Positions 27,020-35,115 of a stretch of 64,000 nucleotides of DNA are shown piece by piece. The DNA comes from Pseudomonadota bacterium. GTDB taxonomy: Bacteria > Pseudomonadota > Alphaproteobacteria > Rhodospirillales > Magnetospirillaceae. Each line of letters starts with the position of its first letter. Positions within the stretch are counted from its first letter, which is position 1. Made by a program: the position numbers and the translations under genes. The stretch is taken from assembly GCA_021848545.1 (NCBI GenBank), contig JAJZUL010000003.1, forward strand, positions 1-64,000, written 5' to 3'. Under the pieces are notes generated by a model. It worked only from the letters and a program-made list of their open reading frames with translations. It was not told where the DNA came from and did not search any database.

Positions 27020-28537
27020 ATGTTCGAGGCGGCGGAACTGGGATGCAAGGTGACGCGGGCGGCCTTTGACGAGGCCGCGCCGGCTTTGCGCACCGAATTG
27101 CTCGATTTGCAGATGCGCCTCAAAGAGGCCGACTGCCCGGTGATCGTGGTGCTGGCGGGCGTGGACGGAGCCGGCAAGAACGAGACCGTCAATCTGCTGA
27201 ACGAGTGGATGGACCCGCGCTGGATCATCACCTGCGCCTATGGCGAGCCTTCGGACGAAGAGCGCGAACGGCCCGAATTCTGGCGCTATTGGCGCGATCT
27301 GCCGCCCAAGGGCCGGTTCGGGCTGTTCCTGTCGTCCTGGTATCACGACCCCCTGATCGACCGGGTCACCGGCGATATCGACATGGCCACCTTCCAAAGC
27401 CGGCTGGACCGCATCGTTCATTTCGAGCGGATTCTCGCCGATGGCGGGGCGCTGATCCTGAAATTCTGGATGCATCTGTCGAAAAAGGCGCAGAAGACCC
27501 GGCTCAAGAGCCTGGAGAAGAACCCGCTGACCGCCTGGCAGGCCACCCGCCAGGATTGGGCGCATTGGCGCCGCTACGACAAGTTCAAGAATGCGGGCGA
27601 ACGGCTGATCCTGCACACCAATCGCGGCCACGCGCCATGGAGCATCATCGACGGCGAGGATTCCCGCTACCGCTCGCTGGCGGTGCTGACCACGCTCCGC
27701 GACGCGGTGGCCCGCCATCTGGAGGAACGGGCGGTGACCGACACGGTGTCGGCCAGTCTGGCCCGTTCCGCCGTCAGCCTGCCGGCGGTGCCGGTCTTGG
27801 CCGACCAGCCGTCGATCCTGTCGTCGCTGGACATGACCCAAAGCCTGACCCACGACATCTATGCCCGGCAATTGCGGGAACAGCGGGCGCGACTGGCCGC
27901 CTTGCACCGCCAGGCGGTGGCGCGGGGCGTTTCGACGGTCCTGGTGTTCGAAGGATGGGACGCCGCCGGCAAGGGCGGCACCATCCGCCGCCTGACCGCG
28001 GCGCTGAACGCCCGCGACGTCAAGGTCGTCCCCATCGCCGCGCCCACCGACGAGGAACGCGCCCAGCATTACCTGTGGCGGTTCTGGCGCCACCTGTCGC
28101 GGGCCGGCCGGGTCACGGTGTTCGACCGCTCCTGGTACGGACGGGTGCTGGTGGAACGGGTGGAGGGTTTCTGTTCGGAAGAGGCTTGGCGCCGCTCGTA
28201 CGGCGAGATCAACGAGTTCGAGGAACAACTGGCCGCCCACGGCATCGTGCTGGCCAAATTCTGGCTGCACATCACCCCCGAAGAGCAATTGGCCCGCTTC
28301 AAGGCGCGCGAAAGCATCGAATACAAGCGCTGGAAGCTGACCGACGAGGATTGGCGCAACCGGGACAAATGGCCGCTTTACGAGCAGGCGGTCAACGACA
28401 TGGTCGAACAGACCTCGACCCATCGCGCCCCCTGGACCCTGGTGGAGGCCAACGACAAGTCCTTCGCCCGGATCAAGGTGCTGCGCACCGTCTGCGACAG
28501 CCTGGAACGGGGCCTGGACAAGCAGCGTAGGAAATAA
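27020..28537 (+). CDS. pap: Polyphosphate:AMP phosphotransferase (two-domain PPK2)
   Basis: The 505-residue product consists of two tandem PPK2 domains, as in Acinetobacter Pap, which uses polyphosphate to convert AMP to ADP. The C-terminal domain has the full active motifs (GWDAAGKGGTI, FDRSWYGRVLVERVEGF, and a lid rich in Arg and Lys). The N-terminal domain keeps a P-loop (GVDGAGKNETV) but its second motif is altered (FLSSWYHDPLIDRV), which fits a degenerate regulatory or structural copy. It begins 18 nt after ppc and is probably in its operon. Such pairing could link anaplerosis with recycling of AMP from polyphosphate stores; that link is inference. Confidence 0.92.
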   Translation: MFEAAELGCKVTRAAFDEAAPALRTELLDLQMRLKEADCPVIVVLAGVDGAGKNETVNLLNEWMDPRWIITCAYGEPSDEERERPEFWRYWRDLPPKGRFGLFLSSWYHDPLIDRVTGDIDMATFQSRLDRIVHFERILADGGALILKFWMHLSKKAQKTRLKSLEKNPLTAWQATRQDWAHWRRYDKFKNAGERLILHTNRGHAPWSIIDGEDSRYRSLAVLTTLRDAVARHLEERAVTDTVSASLARSAVSLPAVPVLADQPSILSSLDMTQSLTHDIYARQLREQRARLAALHRQAVARGVSTVLVFEGWDAAGKGGTIRRLTAALNARDVKVVPIAAPTDEERAQHYLWRFWRHLSRAGRVTVFDRSWYGRVLVERVEGFCSEEAWRRSYGEINEFEEQLAAHGIVLAKFWLHITPEEQLARFKARESIEYKRWKLTDEDWRNRDKWPLYEQAVNDMVEQTSTHRAPWTLVEANDKSFARIKVLRTVCDSLERGLDKQRRK

Positions 28538-28539
28538 AT

Positions 28540-28887
28540 CTACTTGCCGGGATTGGTGCTCCAGCCATGACGGTACAGGCAGGCGCGGACATATTGGGCG
28601 CGCACGCCGGCATTGGCGTCATAGGCGCTTTGGCTGGGCGGGGTGTAGGTGGAATAGCCGGAACAGCCGAACGGACCGCATTCCTCGCTATGGTAACCGG
28701 TGCCGGGTTCGATGGTGTAGCGCATGTCGGGCGGGACCGCGCGGCTTGCCTCGATCTGGCAGGCGCTCAGGGTTTCCTCGAACTGCGCCCGGGTGGCGCC
28801 GGCCTTGTACCAGCGGGTGGCGCAGCCGCCCAACAGGATCGTGGCCGCCAAGGCGACCAGCAGCGCCGAACCGAACCTGACCGTCAT
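28540..28887 (-). CDS. Small lipoprotein
   Basis: A 115-residue protein with an N-terminal basic segment, hydrophobic core ALLVALAATILL and lipobox LGGC, giving a lipid-modified Cys near residue 22. The mature part has five more cysteines (in SACQIEA, SEECGPFGCSGY and RACLYRHGW), which suggests disulfides in the periplasm. The C-terminal YVRACLYRHGW ending is seen in small alphaproteobacterial lipoproteins of unknown role. It is convergent with the polyphosphate phosphotransferase gene, 2 nt apart. No specific function can be given. Confidence 0.8.
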   Translation of the reverse strand: MTVRFGSALLVALAATILLGGCATRWYKAGATRAQFEETLSACQIEASRAVPPDMRYTIEPGTGYHSEECGPFGCSGYSTYTPPSQSAYDANAGVRAQYVRACLYRHGWSTNPGK

Positions 28888-29005
28888 TTCACCCTCTGCC
28901 CGCCGTCGATCGAACCATCCGCAGGTACCATAAAACGGGGATGGTTCGGAAATATGGCGGAATCAGGACATTGCCCCGATCGAGGGTGATCGGGCGAAGG
29001 CGACT

Positions 29006-29067
29006 TGGAGCGGAGCGACCAGGCCGTTGAGGCCGCCGCAGCGTGCGGAGAGGCCCCAATGGGGCCT
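29006..29067 (+). repeat. Dispersed repeat family A, copy 4 (left half only)
   Basis: The first 62 bp of the family A unit, starting TGGAGCGGAGCGACCAGGCC and ending in the central palindrome GGCCCCAATGGGGCC; the GC-rich third hairpin and the AT tail are absent. About 20 bp before it also match the DNA before copy 1 (GGGYGAAGGCG...TTGG). It lies 37 bp upstream of tRNA-Leu. Confidence 0.75.
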
Positions 29068-29104
29068 GGATTATCGATCCGTCCCATCGCATCATGGCGC
29101 CCGT

Positions 29105-29188
29105 GCGGGCGTGGCGGAATGGTAGACGCAGCGGACTTAAAATCCGTTTCCGTATGGAGTGGGGGTTCGAGTCCCCCCGTCCGCACCA
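29105..29188 (+). tRNA. tRNA-Leu (anticodon UAA)
   Basis: The 84-nt gene, CCA included, folds as a class II tRNA. The acceptor stem GCGGGCG pairs with CGTCCGC (one G-T pair). The D arm is GGCGGAATGGTAGACGC. The anticodon arm has loop CTTAAAA with anticodon TAA, a long variable arm follows (TTTCCGTATGGAG), and the T arm is GGGGGTTCGAGTCCCCC. The encoded CCA is at 29186-29188. It reads leucine UUA codons. No duplicate of its 3' end was found in the window, so no integrated element with an att repeat can be shown. Confidence 0.97.
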
Positions 29189-29218
29189 CTCTCAGCGGCA
29201 AAACCCGGAATGCGCGAC

Positions 29219-29426
29219 ATGTGGATTGCGGACAATGAAAAATATGCCGTGATCGCCTTGTCCGTAAAAATAGAGAGCGACGGCGTATTCGGTCAAATGT
29301 CCGATGAGCTGTGGGTTGCCCACCCATGAACGCCGCGCCATATGGGGCGCCCCGATCGATCCCCTGGACGCGCTGACCGACTTCAATCCGGAATACATCA
29401 ACAATGCCGAGCTTGGCGCGGCGTAG
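29219..29426 (+). pseudogene. Decayed short gene after tRNA-Leu
   Basis: An ATG at 29219 opens 36 plausible codons (ADNEKYAVIALSVKIESDG, then LWVAHP) and stops at 29329. In the +1 frame, protein-like sequence continues at once (AIWGAPIDPLDALTDFNPEY, NNAELGAA) to a TAG at 29424-29426. A single frameshift in a once continuous frame of about 69 codons explains this. The family is not recognised, and no upstream part is present. The following gap to 29565 is AT-richer just before the Fic gene and contains nothing else identifiable. Confidence 0.35.
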
Positions 29427-29565
29427 CGGTGACGACCCAACTCTTGACGCCCGGAATGGGATGCCCAGACGCAGACCTTGATGAATCGGCTTCAGCCAAG
29501 ATCGGCCGAAAGATCGGCCATACCGCCTAGCCAAGCTCACATTTATCTTTTAATATCACTGTATT

Positions 29566-30786
29566 ATGGGAAAAAGAAAATCGGCCAATCCTGAAATCAT
29601 CGAAAGCGTGGACCGCATCGAACCGGCGCGCCTCGAAGAGATCCCCGAAGCCCTTTCCGACGTGGTCGCCGAGCTGGCCGCCGCGTCGGCCACGCTCGGC
29701 CGCGCCCTTCATCCCCGCACGGCGGCCAATCTCGCCGATCTGGTGCGGATCATGAACAGCTACTACAGCAACCTCATCGAGGGGCACAACACGCGACCGA
29801 AGGACATCGAACGCGCGCTCTTTGGACAATTCGACTCCGACAGCGAGCGGCGTAATCTCCAGGTCGAGGCGGCCGCCCATGTCCGTCTGCAGGCCGAGAT
29901 CGATCGCAAAGCCATAGAGGGTGGCCTGCCGGAACCGGCATCCGCCGGCTTCATCCTCTGGCTCCACCGGGAATTCTACCGCGACGCCGCGCCGGAAATG
30001 CTGGCGATACGCGGCGCCGGCCGCGCGCTCACGATGGTGCCGGGCGAATGGCGTTCCAGACCGGATCACGATGTGGCCGTAGGGCGACATTTGCCGCCGT
30101 CGAGCGACAGGGTCGCGGCCTTCATGGACCACTTCGCCACCCGTTATCGTTTCGAGCCTCTTGGAAAGGCCGCCCGTATTCTCGCCATTCCAGCCGCCCA
30201 CCGCCGCCTCAGCTATATCCACCCCTTTCCCGACGGGAATGGACGGGTGGCGCGCCTGATGAGCCATGCCATGGCGCACATGGCCGGCATCGGCGCCCAT
30301 GGCCTATGGTCGATTTCACGCGGGCTGGCGCGCGGCCTGGAGAGCCGTGGTGACTATAAGCGGATGATGGATCATGCCGACACGCCGCGCCAAGGCGATC
30401 TGGACGGTCGCGGCAATCTGTCGCAACGCGCGCTGATCGACTTCATGCTGTGGTTCCTGCGCACCTGTCTCGACCAGGTCACCTTCATGACAGGCCTGTT
30501 CGAACTCGACACCCTCGCGCGACGGCTTCGCACTTACGTCGAACGCAGCGAGACCCTGAAACCCGAAGCGGCCCGGCTTCTGGAAGACGCCCTGATCCGG
30601 GGAGAATTGGAACGGGGCGACGTGCCACGCATCACCGGCTTGCCGGAGCGAACCGCGCGACGCGTATTCAACGACGTCATCGCCGCCGGTCTTCTGGCCT
30701 CGGACACCCCGAAGGGACGGGTATCGCTCCGCTTTCCCGTGGAAACACTCGACATCCTGTTCCCACGGTTGTTTCCGGAATCCTGA
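29566..30786 (+). CDS. Fic domain protein with N-terminal inhibitory motif
   Basis: A 406-residue protein of the Fic family, whose members transfer AMP or other nucleotide moieties to target proteins. The catalytic motif HPFPDGNGR begins with His219 and is complete. An inhibitory motif of the [S/T]xxxE[G/N] type is present upstream as SNLIEG (Ser68-Glu72), placing the protein in the class whose own N-terminal helix blocks the active site. The C-terminal 100 residues resemble a winged-helix region ([19 protein letters not shown]), as in stand-alone Fic proteins. The ATG has no clear ribosome-binding site and follows an AT-rich segment (TTTATCTTTTAATATCACTG), so leaderless translation is possible. 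No antitoxin gene adjoins it. Confidence 0.9.
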   Translation: MGKRKSANPEIIESVDRIEPARLEEIPEALSDVVAELAAASATLGRALHPRTAANLADLVRIMNSYYSNLIEGHNTRPKDIERALFGQFDSDSERRNLQVEAAAHVRLQAEIDRKAIEGGLPEPASAGFILWLHREFYRDAAPEMLAIRGAGRALTMVPGEWRSRPDHDVAVGRHLPPSSDRVAAFMDHFATRYRFEPLGKAARILAIPAAHRRLSYIHPFPDGNGRVARLMSHAMAHMAGIGAHGLWSISRGLARGLESRGDYKRMMDHADTPRQGDLDGRGNLSQRALIDFMLWFLRTCLDQVTFMTGLFELDTLARRLRTYVERSETLKPEAARLLEDALIRGELERGDVPRITGLPERTARRVFNDVIAAGLLASDTPKGRVSLRFPVETLDILFPRLFPES

Positions 30787-30800
30787 CCCGGATGCGCTCA

Positions 30801-30942
30801 GAGCCTGACCCGAAAGTCGGCAGGGTGTGCCGAAAATGGCGGTTTTCGAGAACCGCAGCGGAGCGTACTCCATGTACATGAGCAGCGGAAGCGCAGAAAA
30901 CCGCCATTTGCAGGCCGCCATGGTGACTTTCGGGTCAGGCTC
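30801..30942 (+). mobile_element. 142-bp palindromic MITE-like element, copy 1
   Basis: Terminal inverted repeats GAGCCTGACCCGAAAGTC and GACTTTCGGGTCAGGCTC bound a 142-bp unit that is one long imperfect hairpin. Inner arms AAAATGGCGGTTTTC and GAAAACCGCCATTT pair as well, and the centre is TGTACATGAG-like. A second copy of exactly the same length lies inverted at 54506-54647. It codes for no transposase. No clear target-site duplication is visible. It starts 14 nt after the Fic stop codon. Confidence 0.8.
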
Positions 30943-30972
30943 CAGAGCGGGCGGCCCGCTCTATCGCCCCTC

Positions 30973-31377
30973 TCACTCCACCCCGTGATCCAGCAAATGG
31001 GCGACGTAATCGAAATCCATTTCGGTGACGTGATCCACGAACCAGCGTTTGAACTGGCGCATCATCGCCGGGTCCAGGGTCCGGATGACGCCGCCCAGCA
31101 GCCGGTGACGGGCATTGTAGAATTCGGTGATGATGAGATCGTGTTCCACTTCGTGCCTGGACAGACCGGAGAAGGCGGTGGCGCGCATCACATCCTCCTC
31201 ATGACGGAAATGATCCTGCGTCATCGCCAGTAAACGCCCAAGGCTTGCGGCCACGTCCGCCGCGACGCCGTCCGCCAGCGCCTCGACCAGATCGTTATGG
31301 GCCGCGATCAGATTTCGATGCTCCGCATCCATGCTGGCGATGCCGGTGGCCATGTTCGGTGTCCAGGTCAGCCTCAT
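30973..31377 (-). CDS. Bacteriohemerythrin
   Basis: A 134-residue oxygen-binding di-iron four-helix bundle protein. The full ligand set is visible: MDAEHRNL (first His), HFRHEEDVM (His and Glu), SRHEVEHD (His), and the C-terminal HVTEMDFDYVAHLLDH (His and Asp). Single-domain bacterial hemerythrins bind oxygen and serve in sensing, storage or delivery. The gene stands alone, convergent with the Fic gene across the 142-bp element. A broken paralogue lies at about 34716-35018. Confidence 0.93.
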   Translation of the reverse strand: MRLTWTPNMATGIASMDAEHRNLIAAHNDLVEALADGVAADVAASLGRLLAMTQDHFRHEEDVMRATAFSGLSRHEVEHDLIITEFYNARHRLLGGVIRTLDPAMMRQFKRWFVDHVTEMDFDYVAHLLDHGVE

Positions 31378-31670
31378 CGCGCGCAGCCTTCACAGCGAAT
31401 CCCAACTAAAACTGTACGTTGGCCTCGCTTAAAATCAAACCCGTTTAGTGAAAAAACACTAATGACACGTTATGGAATCGGATGTGCCATCTGTTTTTTT
31501 GGTTTTTATCAATTCCACCTTTTATCACGTTTTTCCCGCGGCAACCGCCCATGGGCGGATAGCGGTCTTCGCGCGGAGCGGCCGCTCTTAGCCATAGGGT
31601 AGACCGGCCAGCGATGGTATGAAGTCCGACCGGCATCCACGGAAGTCGCCGCAAGGAACGAGGGGGGGAC

Positions 31671-33110
31671 ATGGGGGTCAGTATCCGCAACGCGCCGGAC
31701 ACGGTCCGGGACCGGCGCTGGGCCGTCGGCGTGTTCGGCGCGGTGGCCGCGATCAAAATCGGGCTGTTGTTCGGCCTGGGGCCGACATTGTTTCCCGACA
31801 GCGGTTTGTATCTCAGCCTCGGCCATCTCATTGCCCACGATTCCGGCTGGTGGCGGCAGAACGATTGGAACCAGGGACCGATTCCGACGCTCCTGTTGCG
31901 GCCCTACGGCTATCCCCTGGTCATCGCCCTGGCCGAAACTTTGGCCCCGGACCGCTATCCGTTCCTGCTGACCGCCCTGCAAACGCTGGCCACCCTGGCC
32001 GTGCTGGGGCTGGTCTGGCGGATCGCCGGCCGGTTCGGCCTGCCCGCGCGATGGCGCGCCCTGGTGGTCGGGTTGTGCGCCCTGTCGGGCACCAGCCTGT
32101 TCGACCTGACCATTCTCAGCGACAGTCTCTATGCCGCCTGTTTCGCGGTGGTGATCCTGGGGTTGGCGGGCGACATCGCTTGCGACCGGGCGCCATCGCC
32201 CGGCCGGCTGGTCCTGATGGGTGTGGTGTGGGCGGCGTCGATGACCCTGCGCGACGTCGCTTTGTACCACACCGTCCTGCCGGTCGCCGGGATCGTCGTC
32301 GCCGGCAGCCGGCAACGGATCGGGAACCGGCGCCTATGGGGCGATGTCGCCCTGTTCTGCCTGCCGGTGGCGGCGGTGGTCGCGGCGGTGATGGAATGGA
32401 ACCTGTTCCGCACGGGGCACCCGTTCTTCAGCCTTACCGGCGCTGAAAACTGGTTATGGCCGGGGGTCAATATCGCCGATCGCGGACTGGCCCACCCCTT
32501 CGATTGCGCCGGCCCCGTCTGCCAGGCGGCGGCGGCGACCAGCGGCCACGGAATGGCGCGGGTATCGGCCATCGTCGCCCGGCTGTGGCAGACCTCCCAC
32601 CCCGACCCGCTGCAATTGGGCCATCTGACCTTTCACTATTTTCTCGCCACCATTGTTCGCCACCCGGTGGCCATGGTGGTGGCGATGTTGGGTAATCTCC
32701 AGTTCGGCCATCTCGCCAATCTGGTGTTCAACCCCTTCGTCAATCTGAACACCCTGGCCCATTACCACCATGACATCGGCCATCGGCTCGTCCCCGCCAT
32801 TCGCCAATTGTGGCTGGGCGTGCGGGCGGGTCACTGGTCGTGGAGCGTGCCGCTGTTGGGGACGGCGCTTCTGGACGCCGCCGCCATCGCCGGTCTTGTC
32901 GCCTTTTTCACGCTGACCCCGAAACGGGCCGTCCAAGGGGTCCGCCGGGGCGAGCCCCGGGCGGCGGCGGCGCTGTATCTGTGGGCGGCGGCGGTTCTGT
33001 TTGTTTTCAGCTACGCCGCGATCCACCTGGAAATGCGCCTGGCGATGCCCGCCGTACCGGCGATCCTGGTGGCGTTCGGTTGGACCATGAGCGGAAGAAC
33101 ACATCCATGA
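31671..33110 (+). CDS. Polytopic membrane protein, GT-C glycosyltransferase-like
   Basis: A 479-residue inner-membrane protein with about ten hydrophobic helices. After the first helix comes an extracytoplasmic loop with an acidic residue (FPDSGLYLSLGHLIAHDSGWW), the layout of GT-C enzymes that use polyprenyl-phosphate sugars, where an Asp or Glu in this loop is catalytic. A large loop with two cysteines (HPFDCAGPVCQAAAATSGHG) follows around residue 280. The exact family is not recognised. The stop overlaps the next start (ATGA), so it is coupled to another polytopic protein. An AT-rich gap of 293 nt upstream (31378-31670) is likely the promoter region. Confidence 0.68.
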   Translation: MGVSIRNAPDTVRDRRWAVGVFGAVAAIKIGLLFGLGPTLFPDSGLYLSLGHLIAHDSGWWRQNDWNQGPIPTLLLRPYGYPLVIALAETLAPDRYPFLLTALQTLATLAVLGLVWRIAGRFGLPARWRALVVGLCALSGTSLFDLTILSDSLYAACFAVVILGLAGDIACDRAPSPGRLVLMGVVWAASMTLRDVALYHTVLPVAGIVVAGSRQRIGNRRLWGDVALFCLPVAAVVAAVMEWNLFRTGHPFFSLTGAENWLWPGVNIADRGLAHPFDCAGPVCQAAAATSGHGMARVSAIVARLWQTSHPDPLQLGHLTFHYFLATIVRHPVAMVVAMLGNLQFGHLANLVFNPFVNLNTLAHYHHDIGHRLVPAIRQLWLGVRAGHWSWSVPLLGTALLDAAAIAGLVAFFTLTPKRAVQGVRRGEPRAAAALYLWAAAVLFVFSYAAIHLEMRLAMPAVPAILVAFGWTMSGRTHP

Positions 33111-34537
33111 AGACACGCATCGAATCCATCCTGTCCCGTCCGGACGTCCAGTCCTGGGTGGAGGCGCTCGGCTGGGGCCTGCTGGTTCTGTGGTTCGTGC
33201 TGAGCGCCGCCATCAAGATCGGCCTGTATCGGAACGGCGTGGCGGTCGGCGATATCTTCCTGCACGCCAACGCCATGGCTAACAGCCACTTCCCCGGCAA
33301 GCTGCTCTATACCGCCGCCTATCAGGTGGAACGCGGGATAACCAGCCTGCTGCAGGATCACTTCCAGCCGACCTCGCTGCTGCTGATTCCGCTGTTCCAC
33401 CTGTTCGGAACCCCGATTTTTTTGATCCTGATCCAGGCCCTGGGGCCATTGTTTCTGGTCGGCGCGCTGTGGGTGACCGGACGCCGTTTCGGCGCCAGCC
33501 GCCGACTGATCCTGGCGGTGGCCCTGTTCACCCTCTACAACGCCATGTTCCTCAAGGCGGTCGTCGACGGTCCCGGCGGTTATCGCCACGATGCCCAATT
33601 CCTGGTGTACCTGCCCTTGTTCCTGGCCAGCTTCCTGGCGCGGCGCTGGCTGCCGACGATCCTGTTCCTGTTTCTGTATATGGGGATCAAGGAGGATGCG
33701 GCCTTTTATCCCATCGCCTTCGGCGTCGCGGTCCTGTTGTTCGGCCTGCCGGTCGCCCATGACCGACGCCTGACCCTGACCGTCGTCGCATTGGCGACGG
33801 CCTATTTCATATTGTCGGTGTTCTATATCCCGGCCTGGATTCACTCGCCGAACATATATGTGCACTCCGGCATGTCTAAAATAGGAACAGGCCTGATTTA
33901 CGAGGCGGCTCACGGATTCATAAAGAGTAATTGGTACAATTTTTACCTTTACTTCATTTATGTAATCCTGTGCCTTCCATTTTTCCTTGCCGGGGCACTG
34001 GATGTCGCGGTCTTGTCGATCATGTCGCGACCCGCCAGTCTTTATTACGACTTCAGCATCGTGATTTTTTTCGCTTTCGGCATGCTGCTGGTCCTGACGA
34101 CGCTGAACCGGGCGACGGGACGGGTGGCGCGGATCAGGCGGCTGCTGTGGATCGCCTTCGGCATCCAGTTGATCGTGGTGGTGCCGGTGGGACTGGCCGC
34201 ATTCCATCACACCTGGCGGAAATCGATGGAGGCGGCGGTCACCGTCCCCGCCGCCGATACCGAGGCGGCGTGGAAGATGGTCGACAAGGCCTGCACCGTC
34301 TCTCCGGCCGACGCGCTGTTGCAGCGCTTCTACCGTCTGCCCTATTGGGTCCGGCCCCGGGCGGCGGAACACGCCCGGACCGTGGTGATGGTCGACCCCG
34401 GATTGTACCCGCCCCAGGCGCTGTGGCGCGACCACATCCATGGTTTCGTCGCCGCCAACCGCGCCCGTCTGCGTCTGGTCGGCCGGGCCGGGCCGGTCAG
34501 CGTCTGGCTCGACCCCAAGGCGCCCTGTCTACCCTGA
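33107..34537 (+). CDS. DUF2079-like polytopic membrane protein
   Basis: A 476-residue membrane protein with about nine helices. The segment DHFQPTSLLLIPLFHLFGTP followed by IKEDAAFYPIAFGVAVLLF fits the DUF2079 family of putative membrane glycosyltransferases, as does a C-terminal soluble part (VVMVDPGLYPPQALWRDHIH). It is coupled to the preceding GT-C-like gene by an ATGA overlap, so the two probably act on the same lipid-linked sugar or envelope polymer; the substrate is unknown. The stretch from about 33835 to 34070 is markedly AT-richer than the rest (SKIGTGLIYEAAHG, SNWYNFYLYFIYVILC), with unusual codons. Confidence 0.7.
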   Translation: MKTRIESILSRPDVQSWVEALGWGLLVLWFVLSAAIKIGLYRNGVAVGDIFLHANAMANSHFPGKLLYTAAYQVERGITSLLQDHFQPTSLLLIPLFHLFGTPIFLILIQALGPLFLVGALWVTGRRFGASRRLILAVALFTLYNAMFLKAVVDGPGGYRHDAQFLVYLPLFLASFLARRWLPTILFLFLYMGIKEDAAFYPIAFGVAVLLFGLPVAHDRRLTLTVVALATAYFILSVFYIPAWIHSPNIYVHSGMSKIGTGLIYEAAHGFIKSNWYNFYLYFIYVILCLPFFLAGALDVAVLSIMSRPASLYYDFSIVIFFAFGMLLVLTTLNRATGRVARIRRLLWIAFGIQLIVVVPVGLAAFHHTWRKSMEAAVTVPAADTEAAWKMVDKACTVSPADALLQRFYRLPYWVRPRAAEHARTVVMVDPGLYPPQALWRDHIHGFVAANRARLRLVGRAGPVSVWLDPKAPCLP

Positions 34538-34550
34538 GGATTCCGGGTTA

Positions 34551-34715
34551 GCGCTTCTCCGCCGCGATCGCCCGCCAGCCGATGTCGCGGCGGCAGAATC
34601 CCTCCGGCCAGTCGAGACGATCGATGGCCGCATAGGCGCGGTCGCGGGCCTCGCGCACCGTCGCCCCGCTGGCCGTCACCCCCAGCACCCGGCCGCCGGC
34701 GGCCAGGACCGCCCC
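34551..34715 (-). pseudogene. Duplicated 3' end of purD
   Basis: Bases 34556-34715 match 36022-36181 in the 3' end of the intact purD with one visible mismatch in 160 (C/G in the GGCCASTCGAGAC stretch). It encodes the PurD C-terminus ([20 protein letters not shown] onward) with a different last few codons. The fragment has no start and stops being similar abruptly at 34715, where hemerythrin-like sequence begins. The near identity implies a recent duplication. Confidence 0.85.
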
Positions 34716-35018
34716 ACCCCGTGATCCTGGAAATGGGCGACGTAATCGAAATCCATTTTGATGAGGTGGCCCGGAAACCGGCGTCAAAACCGGCCCCGCT
34801 ATTGGAGGGCCAAGGTCCGAACGACACCGCTCAGCAGCCGATGGCGGGTGTTGTGAAACTCGGTGAGGATCAGATCGTGTCCCGCTTCACGCCAGGACCA
34901 GACCGGGGAAACCGGTACGGCGCATCGAATCTTCCTCGTGGAGGAAATGCGCAGGCGTCATCGCCGGTAAATATTCAAGGGATTCGGCCATCTCGGCGGT
35001 GGCGTCATCCATCAACGC
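34716..35018 (-). pseudogene. Broken hemerythrin paralogue
   Basis: Translated leftwards in pieces this gives AMTPAHFLHEEDSMRRTGF, GHDLILTEFHNTRHRLLSG and IKMDFDYVAHFQDHGV. Each matches the intact hemerythrin at 30973-31377 in order, and the HFxHEE, HNxRH and DxxxH positions are recognisable. In-frame stops and shifts separate the pieces, and the N-terminal quarter is missing. The 3' end at about 34716 abuts the duplicated purD fragment, so this stretch is a mosaic of two gene ends. Confidence 0.75.
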
Positions 35019-35115
35019 CCCACCAAATGGTTACAGTTTGTAAATTCCACTTAATCGCCGAACCAACCTCTCAATCAATAAATAAGAGCGCGATTCAACT
35101 TCGTTTCATCCCGTT

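Noticed and set aside
29105-29188. An integrated element using tRNA-Leu as attachment site
   Set aside because: No second copy of the tRNA 3' end and no integrase gene were found in the window, so only past insertion debris can be claimed.
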